Assembly (NCBI RefSeq): GCF_002002885.1
Contig: NZ_CP019510.1
Coordinates: 2,480,001-2,544,000 of the forward strand
Source of the DNA: Janthinobacterium sp. LM6
GTDB taxonomy: Bacteria > Pseudomonadota > Gammaproteobacteria > Burkholderiales > Burkholderiaceae_D
Reading direction: 5' to 3'
DNA: 64,000 nt
Shown: positions 1-10,200 of the stretch, one piece after another
Layout of the letters: every line of letters starts with the position of its first letter
Position numbering within the stretch: the stretch's first letter is position 1
Program-made: the position numbers and the translations under genes
The notes under the pieces: generated by a model
What the model was told of the DNA's origin: nothing
Database searches by the model: none
Seen by the model: only the letters and a program-made list of their open reading frames with translations

Positions 1-1
1 C

Positions 2-559
2 AGCCTGGAGCTCAGCTGCACCAACCGCGACTTGCCGGCGCAGCTGACCTACGGCTTGCACGGCGGCGACCTGTTCCTCGAAGGCGGCTCCAGCGTGCGC
101 AGCATCAGCCTGCTGCGCAAACCCAGCGAGTCGCACCGTTTCGAACGGGGAAGGGGCGCCCACTGGCGTTTGATTTCGCATCTGTCGCTGAATCACCTGT
201 CGCTGGCCGGCAGCGGCCTGGAAGCGTTCCAGGAAATGCTGGCACTGTACGACTTGCCGCGCTCGGCCACGTCGCAGCGGCAAATCCGCGGCATCACGGC
301 CATCGCCCACCAGGCCGCCAATGCCTGGCTGCCAGGCAATCCCTTCGCTTGCCTGGTGCGCGGCGTCGAAGTGCGGCTGACGATAGATGAAGAGGCCTTC
401 GTCGGCAGCGGCATCCACGCCTTTGCGCATGTGATCGAGTGCTTCCTGGGCTTGTATGTGCATGCGAACAGCTTTACGCAGCTGGTGGTGCTGGCAAAAA
501 AATCAGGAGAGGAGCTGTGGCGATGCAAACCACGCAGCGGCGATTCGAGCCTAGTGTAA
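2..559 (+). CDS. tssF: TssF, T6SS baseplate subunit (3' part only)
   Basis: This is the C-terminal 185 residues of the T6SS baseplate protein TssF (VasA/ImpG family); the 5' end lies outside the window. The frame is open from base 2. It shows the family's terminal signature: a RGVEVRL segment, an acidic 'DEEAFVGSG' loop, then 'FLGLYVHANSFTQLV' close to the end. TssF works with TssG, TssE and TssK in the wedge that docks the contractile tail to the membrane complex. Its last 37 bases overlap tssG, which implies translational coupling. The rest of the locus (tssJKL, tssBC, hcp, tssE) presumably lies upstream of base 1. Confidence 0.93.
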   Translation, partial: SLELSCTNRDLPAQLTYGLHGGDLFLEGGSSVRSISLLRKPSESHRFERGRGAHWRLISHLSLNHLSLAGSGLEAFQEMLALYDLPRSATSQRQIRGITAIAHQAANAWLPGNPFACLVRGVEVRLTIDEEAFVGSGIHAFAHVIECFLGLYVHANSFTQLVVLAKKSGEELWRCKPRSGDSSLV

Positions 560-1608
560 TCGAGCGCCTGTTTGCCCAGCCTTGCCGCTTCCAGTACTTC
601 CAGGCGGTACGCATGCTGGAGCTTTGGCTCAGGCGCAATGGCTTGCCGCACGACGATGCGGTGGCCAGTTTCCTGCGCTTCCAGAATTCCGTCTCGCTCG
701 ACTTCGCCCCCAGCCAGATCGAAGCGCTGGCGCCCGAACCGCGCGAACTGGCCACGGACGCCAACGCCCTGGGCGCGGCGCTGCGCAGCGCCCAGCTGAA
801 ATACGTGCGCGTCACGCCGGCCTTCATGGGTTTTCTCGGCGTCGCCGGCGCGCTGCCGCTGCACTATACGGAACGCATCGCCACGCATCAGCTGTATGAA
901 AAGGACGAGGGGCCGCGCGCCTTCCTCGACACGTTCTCGAACCGCGCCCTGGCCCTGTTCTATGAAGCGTGGCGCAAGTACCGGCTGGAGCTCAAATATC
1001 AGCTCGACGGCAAGGACCAGTTCCTGCCGCTGCTGCTGTCGCTGGCAGGGCTGGGCAACGCCTCGCTGCGCCAGCGCCTGGCGGGGGACGGCACGGGCGT
1101 GCTCGACGAATCGGTGGGCTACTTTGCCTCCGCCATGCGCCACCGGCCGCCGTCGGCCGTGATGATCGGCCAGGTGCTGTCCGAGTATTTCGGGCAGCGC
1201 ATCGCCGTCAGCCAGTTTGTCGGCTGCTGGTATGAAGTGCCGCGCGAGCAGCAAAGCACGCTGGGCGGCAGCAACGCCGTGCTGGGCGCCACCGCCATGG
1301 TCGGTGCGCGCGTCTGGCAGCGCGACTTGCGCCTGCGGCTGACTATCGGCCCCCTGGCCCGCCGCCACTTCGACGCTTTCCTGCCCGGCGGCGCGGCCGC
1401 CCTCGCGCTCGAGAAGATGCTCGCCATGTTCACCGGCCTGTGCCTGGAATACGAAGTGCAGCTGGTGCTGCGCGCCGCCGACGTGCAGGGCATGGCGCTG
1501 GCAGTGCCGCGCAGCGGCGGGCGCCTGGGCTGGGACAGTTTCCTGATCACCGGCGGCGAGGCGCGCGACCGCGCCGATGTCCGCTATGAACTGCATGCGC
1601 CGGCTTGA
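523..1608 (+). CDS. tssG: TssG, T6SS baseplate subunit
   Basis: A 361-residue TssG (VasB/ImpH family), partner of TssF in the baseplate wedge. The family N-terminus is visible: 'RRFEPSVIERLF', then 'FQYFQAVRMLE'. Further on come 'FMGFLGVAGALPLHYTE', 'FLDTFSNRALALFYEAWRKY' and a C-terminal region with 'LRLTIGPL'. The start at the ATG is chosen because a GGAGAGGAG stretch lies just upstream; an in-frame GTG two codons earlier (517) is equally possible. It overlaps the end of tssF by 37 bases and is followed 53 bases later by tssH, consistent with one tssF-tssG-tssH transcript. Length is normal for the family. Confidence 0.95.
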   Translation: MQTTQRRFEPSVIERLFAQPCRFQYFQAVRMLELWLRRNGLPHDDAVASFLRFQNSVSLDFAPSQIEALAPEPRELATDANALGAALRSAQLKYVRVTPAFMGFLGVAGALPLHYTERIATHQLYEKDEGPRAFLDTFSNRALALFYEAWRKYRLELKYQLDGKDQFLPLLLSLAGLGNASLRQRLAGDGTGVLDESVGYFASAMRHRPPSAVMIGQVLSEYFGQRIAVSQFVGCWYEVPREQQSTLGGSNAVLGATAMVGARVWQRDLRLRLTIGPLARRHFDAFLPGGAAALALEKMLAMFTGLCLEYEVQLVLRAADVQGMALAVPRSGGRLGWDSFLITGGEARDRADVRYELHAPA

Positions 1609-1661
1609 GCGCGCCACTCCACCGATTTCGTCAACCATCACCCGAGAAGGACCGCCGCCCC

Positions 1662-4322
1662 ATGAGCATCAACCTGAAAACCCTGATCAGCAAGTTGAAC
1701 GACACCTGCCGCACTGCCGCCACGCGCGCGGCCAGTCTGTGCGTCGGCCTGGGGCAGTATGAAGTCGACCTGGAGCATGTCTTCCTCGCGCTGCTGGAGC
1801 AGCCGCGCAGCGATTTCGTGCTGATTGCCCGCAGGAGCGGCGTCAGTGTGAGCATGCTGGAAGCGGATTTGCGCGCCGAAGTGGCGCGCCTGCAGACGGG
1901 CAATGCGCGTACGCCCGTGTTTTCCGTGCGCCTGCCGAAACTGTTCGAGCATGCCTGGCTGATCGCTTCGCTCGATTTGCGGGCCGGGCGGCAGGTGAGC
2001 ATCCGCAGCGGTCACCTGTTGCAGGCGCTGCTGACCGAACCGGAACTGGCGCAGCTGGCCTACCGGGGCTCGGCGCTGTTCCACGAATTCAAGCTCGACG
2101 AGATCAAGCACGGACTCGACAAGCTGACCGATGGGTCGCAGGAAGCCGGCGAGGCGGCCGCAGGGCAGGAGGAGGCGGGCGACGCCGGCGGCGATCCCGT
2201 GGGGGAATTGGCCGGCGCGGCGGCGGCGTCGAAAACGCCGGCACTGGACCAGTTCACCGTCAACCTGACGGCGCGCGCGCGCGCCGGCAAGGTCGATCCC
2301 GTGATCGGGCGCGACATGGAAATCCGCCAGACGATCGATATCCTGATGCGGCGGCGCCAGAACAATCCCATCCTGACGGGCGAGGCCGGGGTCGGCAAGA
2401 CGGCCGTGGTGGAGGGCCTGGCGCTGCGCATCGTGCAGGGCGACGTGCCCGACATCCTGCAGGGCGTGGAAATCCACACGCTGGACATGGGCCTGCTGCA
2501 GGCCGGCGCCAGCGTCAAGGGCGAGTTCGAGAACCGCCTGAAAAACGTCATCGCCGAAGTGGGCAAGAGCGCGCACGCCATCATCCTCTTCATCGACGAG
2601 GCGCACACGATGATCGGCGCCGGCGGCAGCGCCGGCCAGAACGATGCGGCCAACCTGCTGAAGCCGGCACTGGCGCGCGGCGAGCTGCGCACCATCGCGG
2701 CCACCACCTGGGGCGAATACAAAAAATATTTTGAAAAGGATGCCGCGCTGGCGCGCCGCTTCCAGGTCGTCAAGATCGAGGAACCGAGCGAAGAGCTGGC
2801 GTGCGCCATGTTGCGCGGCATGGCGCCGCTGATGGAACAGCATTTCAAGGTGCGCATCTTCGACGAGGCGATCACCGAAGCCGTGCGCCTGTCGCACCGC
2901 TACATCGCCGGGCGCCAGCTGCCGGACAAGGCCATCAGCGTGCTCGATACGGCCTGCGCCAGGGTGGCGCTGGGGCAGAGCGCCACGCCGGCCCTGCTCG
3001 ACAGCGTTGCGCGCCGGCGCGAACGCATCGATGCGGAAGCCTCGGCCCTGGCGCGCGAGGAGAGCGGCGGCGCGCGCCATGGCGCGCGGCTGCAGCAGCT
3101 CGACGCTGAACGCGGCGCCGCCACGCAGGAACACGCGCAGCTGGCCGCGCGCTGGGATAGCGAAAAGGCGCTGTCGGAACAGATCCAGGCGATTCGCCGG
3201 CAGCTCGAGGAGGGCAAGCCGGCCGACGCGGGCCAGGGGCGCGAGCTGCTGGCGCTGCAGGCCGAACTGGCGTCGCTGCAGGGCGAGACGCCGCTGGTGC
3301 CGGTGCAGGTCGACGGCCACGTGGTGGCGGAAATCGTCGCCGGCTGGACCGGTATCCCGCTGGGCAAGATGGTCAAGGATGAACTCAAGACGGTGCTGCG
3401 GCTGAAGGATTTGCTGCAGGAGCGCGTGCTGGGCCAGCCCCACGCGATCGAGGCGGTGGCGCAGCGCGTGCGCACGGCGCGCGCCAACCTGGACGACCCG
3501 GACAAGCCGAAGGGCGTGTTCCTGTTCGTCGGCCCGTCCGGCATCGGCAAGACGGAAACGGCGCTGGCGCTGGCCGACGTGTTGTACGGCGGCGAACGCA
3601 AGCTCATTTCCATCAACATGAGCGAATACCAGGAAGCACACAGCGTGTCGGGTCTGAAGGGTTCGCCGCCCGGCTATGTCGGCTATGGCGAGGGCGGCGT
3701 GCTGACCGAGGCGGTGCGCCGCAATCCGTACAGCGTGCTGCTGCTCGACGAGGTGGAAAAGGCGCATCCCGATGTCATGGAGCTGTTCTTCCAGGTCTTC
3801 GACAAGGGTGTGATGGACGATGCCGAGGGACGCGAGATCGATTTCAAGAATACGATCATCATCCTGACCTCGAACGTGGCGTCGGCCACCATGATGCAGG
3901 CGTGCCTGAACCTGCCGCAAGAGCAGCTGCCGACGCCGGAGCAGCTGGAGCTGGCCATCCGCCCGCAGCTGCTGAAGGTCTTCAAGCCCGCGTTCCTGGG
4001 GCGCCTGAAAGTGATTCCCTACTATCCGCTCGGCGACGATGTGCTGGCCAGTATCATCGGCCTGAAGCTGGGCCGGATCGCCGCGCGTATCGCCGCCAAT
4101 CACCAGGCCGAGTTCCTCTACGACGAGGCGCTGGTCGAGGCGGTGCTGGCGCGCTGCACCGAAGTCGATTCGGGCGCGCGCAATGTCGATCAGATCCTCA
4201 ATGGCAGCCTGCTGCCGGAAATCGCCGAAGCCGTGCTGGCGCGCATGGCGGAAGGGCAGGGCATCAGCCGCATCAAGGCCAGCGCCGGCAAGCAGGGGCA
4301 GTTCCGGTATACGATCAAATAG
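1662..4322 (+). CDS. clpV: TssH/ClpV, T6SS sheath-recycling AAA+ ATPase
   Basis: An 886-residue ClpV1-type AAA+ disaggregase that unfolds contracted TssB/TssC sheath so it can be reused. Domains in order: a Clp N-terminal repeat domain (about 1-160), an acidic Gly/Ala-rich linker, the first ATPase module with Walker A 'GEAGVGKT' (about 240) and Walker B 'ILFIDEAHTMIGAGG', a middle coiled-coil region, the second ATPase module with 'GPSGIGKT' (about 624) and 'LLLDEVEKAHPDV', and a ClpB D2-small domain. Length and architecture are typical of ClpV rather than ClpB. The ATG with GAGAAGGA upstream is preferred over an in-frame GTG at 1605. It converges on tssA with only 13 bases between them. Confidence 0.96.
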   Translation: MSINLKTLISKLNDTCRTAATRAASLCVGLGQYEVDLEHVFLALLEQPRSDFVLIARRSGVSVSMLEADLRAEVARLQTGNARTPVFSVRLPKLFEHAWLIASLDLRAGRQVSIRSGHLLQALLTEPELAQLAYRGSALFHEFKLDEIKHGLDKLTDGSQEAGEAAAGQEEAGDAGGDPVGELAGAAAASKTPALDQFTVNLTARARAGKVDPVIGRDMEIRQTIDILMRRRQNNPILTGEAGVGKTAVVEGLALRIVQGDVPDILQGVEIHTLDMGLLQAGASVKGEFENRLKNVIAEVGKSAHAIILFIDEAHTMIGAGGSAGQNDAANLLKPALARGELRTIAATTWGEYKKYFEKDAALARRFQVVKIEEPSEELACAMLRGMAPLMEQHFKVRIFDEAITEAVRLSHRYIAGRQLPDKAISVLDTACARVALGQSATPALLDSVARRRERIDAEASALAREESGGARHGARLQQLDAERGAATQEHAQLAARWDSEKALSEQIQAIRRQLEEGKPADAGQGRELLALQAELASLQGETPLVPVQVDGHVVAEIVAGWTGIPLGKMVKDELKTVLRLKDLLQERVLGQPHAIEAVAQRVRTARANLDDPDKPKGVFLFVGPSGIGKTETALALADVLYGGERKLISINMSEYQEAHSVSGLKGSPPGYVGYGEGGVLTEAVRRNPYSVLLLDEVEKAHPDVMELFFQVFDKGVMDDAEGREIDFKNTIIILTSNVASATMMQACLNLPQEQLPTPEQLELAIRPQLLKVFKPAFLGRLKVIPYYPLGDDVLASIIGLKLGRIAARIAANHQAEFLYDEALVEAVLARCTEVDSGARNVDQILNGSLLPEIAEAVLARMAEGQGISRIKASAGKQGQFRYTIK

Positions 4323-4335
4323 GCGTCTAGCCGGC

Positions 4336-5373
4336 TCAGTGGCCGCTGCCGGGCGCGATGCCCAGCAGCTCCTCGATGTGGGCCAGGGAGGCGCCGTCCT
4401 TGACCACGCCGCGCAGCCATTCGTGCAAATTCTGTTCGCCGGCGTTGGCGGCCTTGTCGGCGAAGTAGGAGACGGGGCTGTGCGGTTCCGTCTGGCGGAA
4501 GTACTGCGCCACCTGGCGCAGCTGCGCCAGCGCCTGGGCGCGGCTTTGCAGCTCGCCGGGCGCCGCCGGCGGCAGCGCCGGCACGGCGGCCACCGCCGTC
4601 TGGCCGCCAGCCGGTATCGGCGCGGCGGCGCCGCTGGAGGCAGGAAGGGCCGTGGCGGCGGCAGGCAGGGCGAGCTGCATCGCCTGCAGCGCCTCGCGCG
4701 CCATGGAAAAGCCCGGGCTATCCCGGCCCAGGCGGGTATCGGCCGCCTGTTCCAGCTCGGCCAGCGCATCCAGGCAGAACTGGGCGTCGGCCGCAAAGGC
4801 GGCGCGGAATTGCGCCGACGTGCCGCGCCGCGCCGCCTCCATGTCCACCAGCCTGGTGCCGTTGACGCCGTCCTGGTTGCTGGCGGCCCGCTTGCGCGCC
4901 GTCTCGAAGTCGACTGTCGACCAGCCGCCCGACTGCTTGTCTGTCAGCGCCATGGCGCGCACGAGGGACGGCGTGCGCGCCAGGATCCAGCTCAGGTTGC
5001 CGATGCGCTGCTCGTGGTCGTCGCCATCGGGCTGCGGGTACAGGCCCAGGTCCCAGTACTGGCGCAGCAGGCCGGCCAGCAGGCGATAGCCTTCTCCCAG
5101 GCCGCGCAAATGGTCTTGCCTGGCGCAAGCTTCGGCCAGCCAGGCGGCGAGCCGCAAGTCCTTGCTCTTCTCGCCCAGCAGGGTGGCGCAGCGCTGCAGT
5201 ACGAAGGCCCAGTCGGCTTCCTTCAGGTCGGTGACCCACTCGCCCTGGTCGAGCGTGGGGTCGTCGAACTTGCGCGCCTGGCCGATGGTGTCGAAGTCGG
5301 TGGAGAAGGACAGGTCGACGCCGCATGGCTGTTCGGCGCTGATGGGAAGCAGGAGCTGGTCGGCTGAAATCAT
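4336..5373 (-). CDS. tssA: TssA, T6SS tail-assembly cap/priming protein
   Basis: A 345-residue TssA with an ImpA-type N-terminal domain (about residues 5-130, including 'CGVDLSFSTDFDTI' and 'DWAFVLQRCATLLGEKSKDLRLAAWL'). TssA contacts the baseplate and membrane complex and coordinates polymerisation of tube and sheath. The middle is an Ala/Pro-rich linker; the C-terminus ('LAQLRQVAQYFRQTEPHSPVSYFADKAA') resembles the conserved tail found in the short TssA class. It is the last gene of the minus-strand T6SS operon and is separated by 48 bases from the OmpA-family gene, close enough for co-transcription. Confidence 0.93.
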   Translation of the reverse strand: MISADQLLLPISAEQPCGVDLSFSTDFDTIGQARKFDDPTLDQGEWVTDLKEADWAFVLQRCATLLGEKSKDLRLAAWLAEACARQDHLRGLGEGYRLLAGLLRQYWDLGLYPQPDGDDHEQRIGNLSWILARTPSLVRAMALTDKQSGGWSTVDFETARKRAASNQDGVNGTRLVDMEAARRGTSAQFRAAFAADAQFCLDALAELEQAADTRLGRDSPGFSMAREALQAMQLALPAAATALPASSGAAAPIPAGGQTAVAAVPALPPAAPGELQSRAQALAQLRQVAQYFRQTEPHSPVSYFADKAANAGEQNLHEWLRGVVKDGASLAHIEELLGIAPGSGH

Positions 5374-5421
5374 GTGTGTTCTCGGCAGTGGGGCGGATAG
5401 CTTGCGGGAGGCGTGGCGGTC

Positions 5422-6234
5422 TTACTGGACCATGCGAAATTCGATGCGGCGGTTGCGCGCGCGGCCATCGGCGCTGTCATTGCTGGCGATGGGACGGTCC
5501 GGACCCTGCCCGGAAGCGCTGAGCAGGTCACCGTCGATGCCCTTGCCGGCCAGGTAGGTCTTGACCGCCTCGGCGCGTGCCTGGCTCAGGTTCTGGTTGC
5601 TGGCGCGCAGTCCCAGGTTGTCGGTGTGGCCGATGATGTCCACCTTGCGGCCCGCCAGCTTGTGCAGCGCCGCGCTCATTTCGTCGAGGATGGCGCGGCC
5701 AGACGGCGTCAGCGTGGTCTTGCCGCTCTCGAATTCGATGGTGCGGTTGGCCAGCGTGCCGTCGAGGATGTTCTGGTCGGAGGCGGACACGCGCAAGCCG
5801 TTGTTGACGGTGTACGTGGGATTGAGGCTGGTGGCGAAGTCGCTGGCGATCTTTTGCCGCTGCGCTTCGTTGGCCACTTCGCCGCGCACGCTGACCACGC
5901 TGCCTTCGATCTTCAGCTGGCCGCGGCGGATCTGCTTGAGGTCCGCCGTCAGCAGCTTTTGCACATAGGCGTTCCAGTTGGCCGGCTGCGCCACTTGGCC
6001 GACGGCGATCTGGTCGACCACCTTGTCGGCGCCATACAGTTCGCGCAGGCGCACCAGCACCGCGGCCTTGGCCGCTTCGTCCGGCACCGTGCCGCTGGCC
6101 AGGACCTGGCCCGGTTGCGGCGTGGCGGCGGCGGGCGCCGAGACAGCGGCCGCCGGCGCGGCGGCGCTTTGCGCGCTGGCGCCGGCCGGGGCGAATACCA
6201 GGCTGAGAAGGATGGCAAGGCGGATGTGGCGCAT
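5422..6234 (-). CDS. Secreted OmpA/BON-domain protein of the T6SS locus
   Basis: A 270-residue exported protein. It has a cleavable signal peptide (ends near 'AGASA', residue 22), an Ala/Pro linker, two BON-like repeats (about 55-165, including 'LKIEGSVVSVRGEVANEAQ'), and a C-terminal OmpA peptidoglycan-binding domain (about 170-270) with 'TIEFESGKTTLTPSGR' and 'DIIGHTDNLG'. By analogy with OmpA-domain proteins of other T6SS loci (TagL, TssL with a peptidoglycan-binding tail) it probably fixes the apparatus to the cell wall. Unlike TagL it has no visible transmembrane anchor apart from the signal peptide. Its ATG lies 2 bases after the tagF stop, so the two are translationally linked. Confidence 0.82.
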   Translation of the reverse strand: MRHIRLAILLSLVFAPAGASAQSAAAPAAAVSAPAAATPQPGQVLASGTVPDEAAKAAVLVRLRELYGADKVVDQIAVGQVAQPANWNAYVQKLLTADLKQIRRGQLKIEGSVVSVRGEVANEAQRQKIASDFATSLNPTYTVNNGLRVSASDQNILDGTLANRTIEFESGKTTLTPSGRAILDEMSAALHKLAGRKVDIIGHTDNLGLRASNQNLSQARAEAVKTYLAGKGIDGDLLSASGQGPDRPIASNDSADGRARNRRIEFRMVQ

Positions 6235-6236
6235 GA

Positions 6237-7220
6237 TCAGGTCCCGATGAAGGCGGCACGAAACGTGTCGTGCGCCGATTTGAGCGACAGGTTGGCCTGC
6301 GCGAGGTAGCTCGAGGCTTTCTTGATGGCGTAGTCGCTGTTGGCGTGCTCCTCGACCCAGGCCAGGTCGTCGAAGGCGATGTGGTGTTCCAGCGCCGCCT
6401 GCGGTTCCATGATGGCGTGCAGGGTCTGCGCCGAGGCGCCGCAAAAGCCCAGCACCAGCGCATGGCGGCCGCGGATGCGGGTGATGAACAGCGCCAGTTC
6501 GAAGTCGGCGCGCGCCAGGAACGGGGCGATCAGGTGCATCCAGAAGGCCGCCACCAGGTTGCGGTACAGCGGGTCGGCCGGCAGCGGCAGTTCCAGGCTT
6601 TTTTCCAGCCGGCTGGAGCTGCTGGCCATGACGGGCTGCAGCAGCATGCCCAGGGCCAGCAGCACCTGGCGCACGGAACCGCCAAAACCCGTGGGCGCCA
6701 GCAGGGCGTCGAGCGCGCCCACAGTCTGCAAGCCGAGGAAATCGTCGAAGGCCGCATCGTAGGCGCTGCCGCGCAAGTCCAGTTCGATGCTGGCGCCCGC
6801 GGCGGCGGCCGGCAGCGCGGCGCCGGCCGCCGCGCCGCACATCTCGGCGCTCAGGGCATCGAGGCGGTTCCACAGGCGCGACAGAACCAGCGGACTGGTC
6901 GGCACGAAGCCGGCCGGCTGCGCCACTTCCATGGCGCCCATCATCAGGAAGGGAAAGCGGCGCGACGAGGCATCGCTGCTGGCGGCGATATGCCCGGCGA
7001 TGGCGCGGCCGCGGCGCGGGCCGATAAAGGCGAAATGCAGCGGCGGCAGCGCGTCGTAGGTCAGCTTCCAGCGCGCATCGGCCGTCATCAGCTCCATCGC
7101 GTTGGCCAGCCACTCATCGAGCATCTTCAGCAGGGCCGGGTTGTCGCCATGCTTGATGAAGTCGCCGCGGCTGGGGATCTTGCCGAAATAGCCGATCTGG
7201 GTAACGGTAGGGCGGCTCAT
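6237..7220 (-). CDS. tagF: TagF, T6SS accessory/post-translational regulator
   Basis: A 327-residue TagF (SciT/BMA_A0400 family). The diagnostic N-terminus 'GYFGKIPSRGDFI' is intact, followed by 'WLANAM', 'FAFIGP' and 'RRFPFLMM'. In Pseudomonas aeruginosa TagF represses T6SS assembly post-translationally; whether it does so here is inference. The start codon overlaps the tssM stop in an ATGA arrangement (7217-7220), and its own stop lies 2 bases from the next ATG, giving a tight tssM-tagF-ompA-tssA operon. Length is normal. No PppA phosphatase fusion, which some TagF homologues carry, is visible. Confidence 0.92.
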   Translation of the reverse strand: MSRPTVTQIGYFGKIPSRGDFIKHGDNPALLKMLDEWLANAMELMTADARWKLTYDALPPLHFAFIGPRRGRAIAGHIAASSDASSRRFPFLMMGAMEVAQPAGFVPTSPLVLSRLWNRLDALSAEMCGAAAGAALPAAAAGASIELDLRGSAYDAAFDDFLGLQTVGALDALLAPTGFGGSVRQVLLALGMLLQPVMASSSSRLEKSLELPLPADPLYRNLVAAFWMHLIAPFLARADFELALFITRIRGRHALVLGFCGASAQTLHAIMEPQAALEHHIAFDDLAWVEEHANSDYAIKKASSYLAQANLSLKSAHDTFRAAFIGT

Positions 7221-10200
7221 GGCGTGTTCCCGGCGATGGCGGTGGCCGTTTCCGGCGCGCCGATGACGACCGATTCCGGCAGTTTCAGGCCGCGGAAACC
7301 CTGGTTGCCGGCGGAGGCGGCGGCCGGCGCGGTCGCGGCCACGATCTTCAGGTTGGCCATCACGGTGACGCCGCCGTTCTCCCAGCTCAGTTCGAATACG
7401 CCGCCCTCCTTGCGCGTGCGCCTGGCCGAGTCGATCATCTTCTTCAGGCCGAAATGCCCCGGTTCGTTCAGCAGTACCACGGTGCGCCCTTCCGGCGTGA
7501 TGGCGCTGATGCGCGAGCCGGGCACGCCCTGCGGGTTGGGCCAGACCATGTGCACCCAGGGCTGCGGCTGGCCGCGCCAGCGCAGCGCCTGGCCATCGAT
7601 CTCGATCGTATATTCGGCGGCGCCGGGCGCGCTCAGCGCCTGCAGGTCGAAGCGCGTCTGCGCTTCGGCGGCGCCGGCCGCCGTGGCCACGCCGTTGGCG
7701 CTGAGCGGGGCGACCCAGCCGGGCAGGCTGGCCACCACCGGCGGCGCCAGGGTGATACCCATCGCGGCCCAGGTCCTGGCGCTGATGGCGTCGCCGCGCC
7801 GCACGACCAGCGGGCCGATGGTGGTGTTGAAGAACTTGGCGATGGCGCCTTCCGGGCCGAATACCTGGCCGATGTCGGCATTGCTCGCCTCGATGCGCGA
7901 GTCGGGCGCGAACGGATATTTCGGCGCCAGGGTTTTCTGGAACGGTTCGAGCACCTGCGCCAGCCATACCTTGTTGATCTCCGTCTCGGTGGGCTTGACG
8001 ATGACGGCGAAGGTCTGCATCAGCGGGCGCACCAGCAGCGGGCGGATGGCCTGCTTTTGCGGGTCGCTCATGCCGGTCAGCATCTGCTCGTCCACGTACT
8101 TCAGCGCGTCGGCCAGCTCCGAGCCGCTGCCATCGAGCGTCTGCTGCATCAACTGCTTGGCGCCGGGGCCTGTGTCGCCCTGGTTCTTGATCTGGTTGAA
8201 GCGCACGCGCAGCTTCGACAGGGCCGCCAGGTAGCCGCGCATGGGCGAGGCTTCCTTGTCGCGCGCCACCACCAGGCGCGCCACGCCGGAAAATTCGCGG
8301 CCGACGGGCCCCATCGGCATGGCGCTGCCGGGCTGGCCCGCCGCCGCGGCGGCAGGCTTCTGGCGCAGCACCGTTTCGCGGAACCAGTCCATCGCCCCGC
8401 GCTGGGCGCGCTGCAAGCCCTGGCCCAGCAGCGAAGGGTTGTCCCACGAGGTTTCCTGGTACACGGTCTCGATCAGTTTGTTGAGCGGCGAGGCTTGCGG
8501 ATCGCCGAGGCGGTTCATCGCCTGCGCCGCGTTGTCGAAACCGTTCAATTCGCGGATGCTGACGCCCTGGATGAATTTCTGCCACTCCCTCGCGTAATCG
8601 GTCTTGTACAGTTCCACCAGCGCCTTCTGGATCTGTTCCGGGCTGCCTTCCAGGGTCAGGTCATCCTTCGACGCCGTCTTGAGTACCCAGTCGGCGCTTT
8701 GCAATTCGCGGTTGGCCGCTTCCTGGAACGCCTGCTGGATGTATTTTTCCCACGCGTCGCGCGTGAAGGTGCCGGGGATGGCGTAGCTGCCCAGCACCAG
8801 TTCCTTGTCCTGCTCGCCAACGATGCGCGCCACCGTCATCGACGGGAAGCGCGTGGCGGCGCGCGCCTTCACGTCCGCATACACGCGGTCGCGCGCCGGC
8901 ATGCCGCGCACCACGCGGCGCAGGCTGTCGCGCGACTGGTCGGCCAGGGCCAGCTTGTTCTCGATCTGCGGCCAGGACGGGTCGTCGATCTGCGTCAGGT
9001 AGAACGAGATCAGACGCTCGGCGCTGCGGATCATTTGTTCGCGCGGCATGTTGCCCCGGTTGGCGTCGAGCCAGCCGCGCCAGTAGCGGGTCAGCTGGTC
9101 GTTCAGGTGGCCGGCTTCGGCGCGCGACTTGTCGCCCAGCATCAAGTAGGTTTTCAGGGCGTTGTAGGCATCCTCCACATTCGTCGGCGCGGCATCCTTG
9201 AAGGGCTGGCCTGTCGTACCGACCGCCGTACCGGCTGCCGTGCCGACTGTGGCAGCGGCCGTCGTGCCGGCAGGTGCCGGCGTCAGCGGCTGCAGGCGGT
9301 CGGCGCCCGCGTTCACTTCCGCGAGGAACGACTCCAGCGACTGCGCCACCGGCGCGAGCATGACTTCCTTGAGGCCGGAAAAATACTCTTCGCGCAGTTT
9401 GCGCTCCAGCAAGTCCCCCTGGTACAGGCCCAGGCTGAGCGCCAGCGGCCGCTTGCTGCGGTACGCTTCCAGCTGCTCGATGCGGTCTTGCATGATTTCC
9501 AGGGCCTGAAAGCGCGACTGCAGATCCAGGCGCTGGTCCTGCACCTTGATGGCTTGCTCCAGGTCGGCCTGGACGTTGGCCGCCAGCTGGCGGTTGGCTA
9601 GGTAGGACCAGCTCCAGCCGCCCAGCGCCAGGCCGGCCAGCGCGATGGCGGTGAAAAACGTGGCATAGCGCAAGCGCGTCTTGCGCGGGCTGGCGTATTG
9701 CGCCACCAGTTCCCTGTCGGCGAAGATTACCTTGCGAAACAGGTTCAGCAGGAAGTAGCCGTGCTGGTCCTGGGCCTGGACCGCCTTGTGTTCCTGCTGC
9801 TGCGGCTTGAGGTCGAAGCGCTGCGCCACCCGTTCCGACGAGGCGGAGACGGAAGCGCCTTCCTGCAGCGCGCTGGTGAAATAGAAACCGCGGAAGACGG
9901 GCTTGAACTGGAAGGGATTTTCCTCGAACAGGGTGGCGATGAAGGCGCGCAGCGGTCCCTTCACGGAACTGAATTCCAGCGGGAAGGTGAACACGCCGGG
10001 CGGCATGCGCTCGCGTCCTAGCAGCGACATATTGGCCAGGCTGAGGTCCTTCAAGCCATCATACAGCTCATCGAAGCGCTGGTCGAACTGCTCCAGCACA
10101 TCCTGTTTCGAGCTGTTGACGCTGTAGGGCAGGGTGGCGCCCCAGACCTTGTCGCGTTCGGCGCGCTCGGCATCCTGGAAAAATTCGCTGAAGCCGGTGA

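Noticed and set aside
1638..4796. A 1,052-codon open frame antisense to clpV and tssA
   Set aside because: It reads Arg/Ala/Pro/Gln-rich sequence without domains and lies opposite well-conserved genes; long shadow frames are expected in GC-rich DNA.
5422..6234. Calling the OmpA-family gene tagL
   Set aside because: TagL is an inner-membrane-anchored protein; this one has a cleavable-looking signal peptide and BON repeats, so the symbol was withheld.
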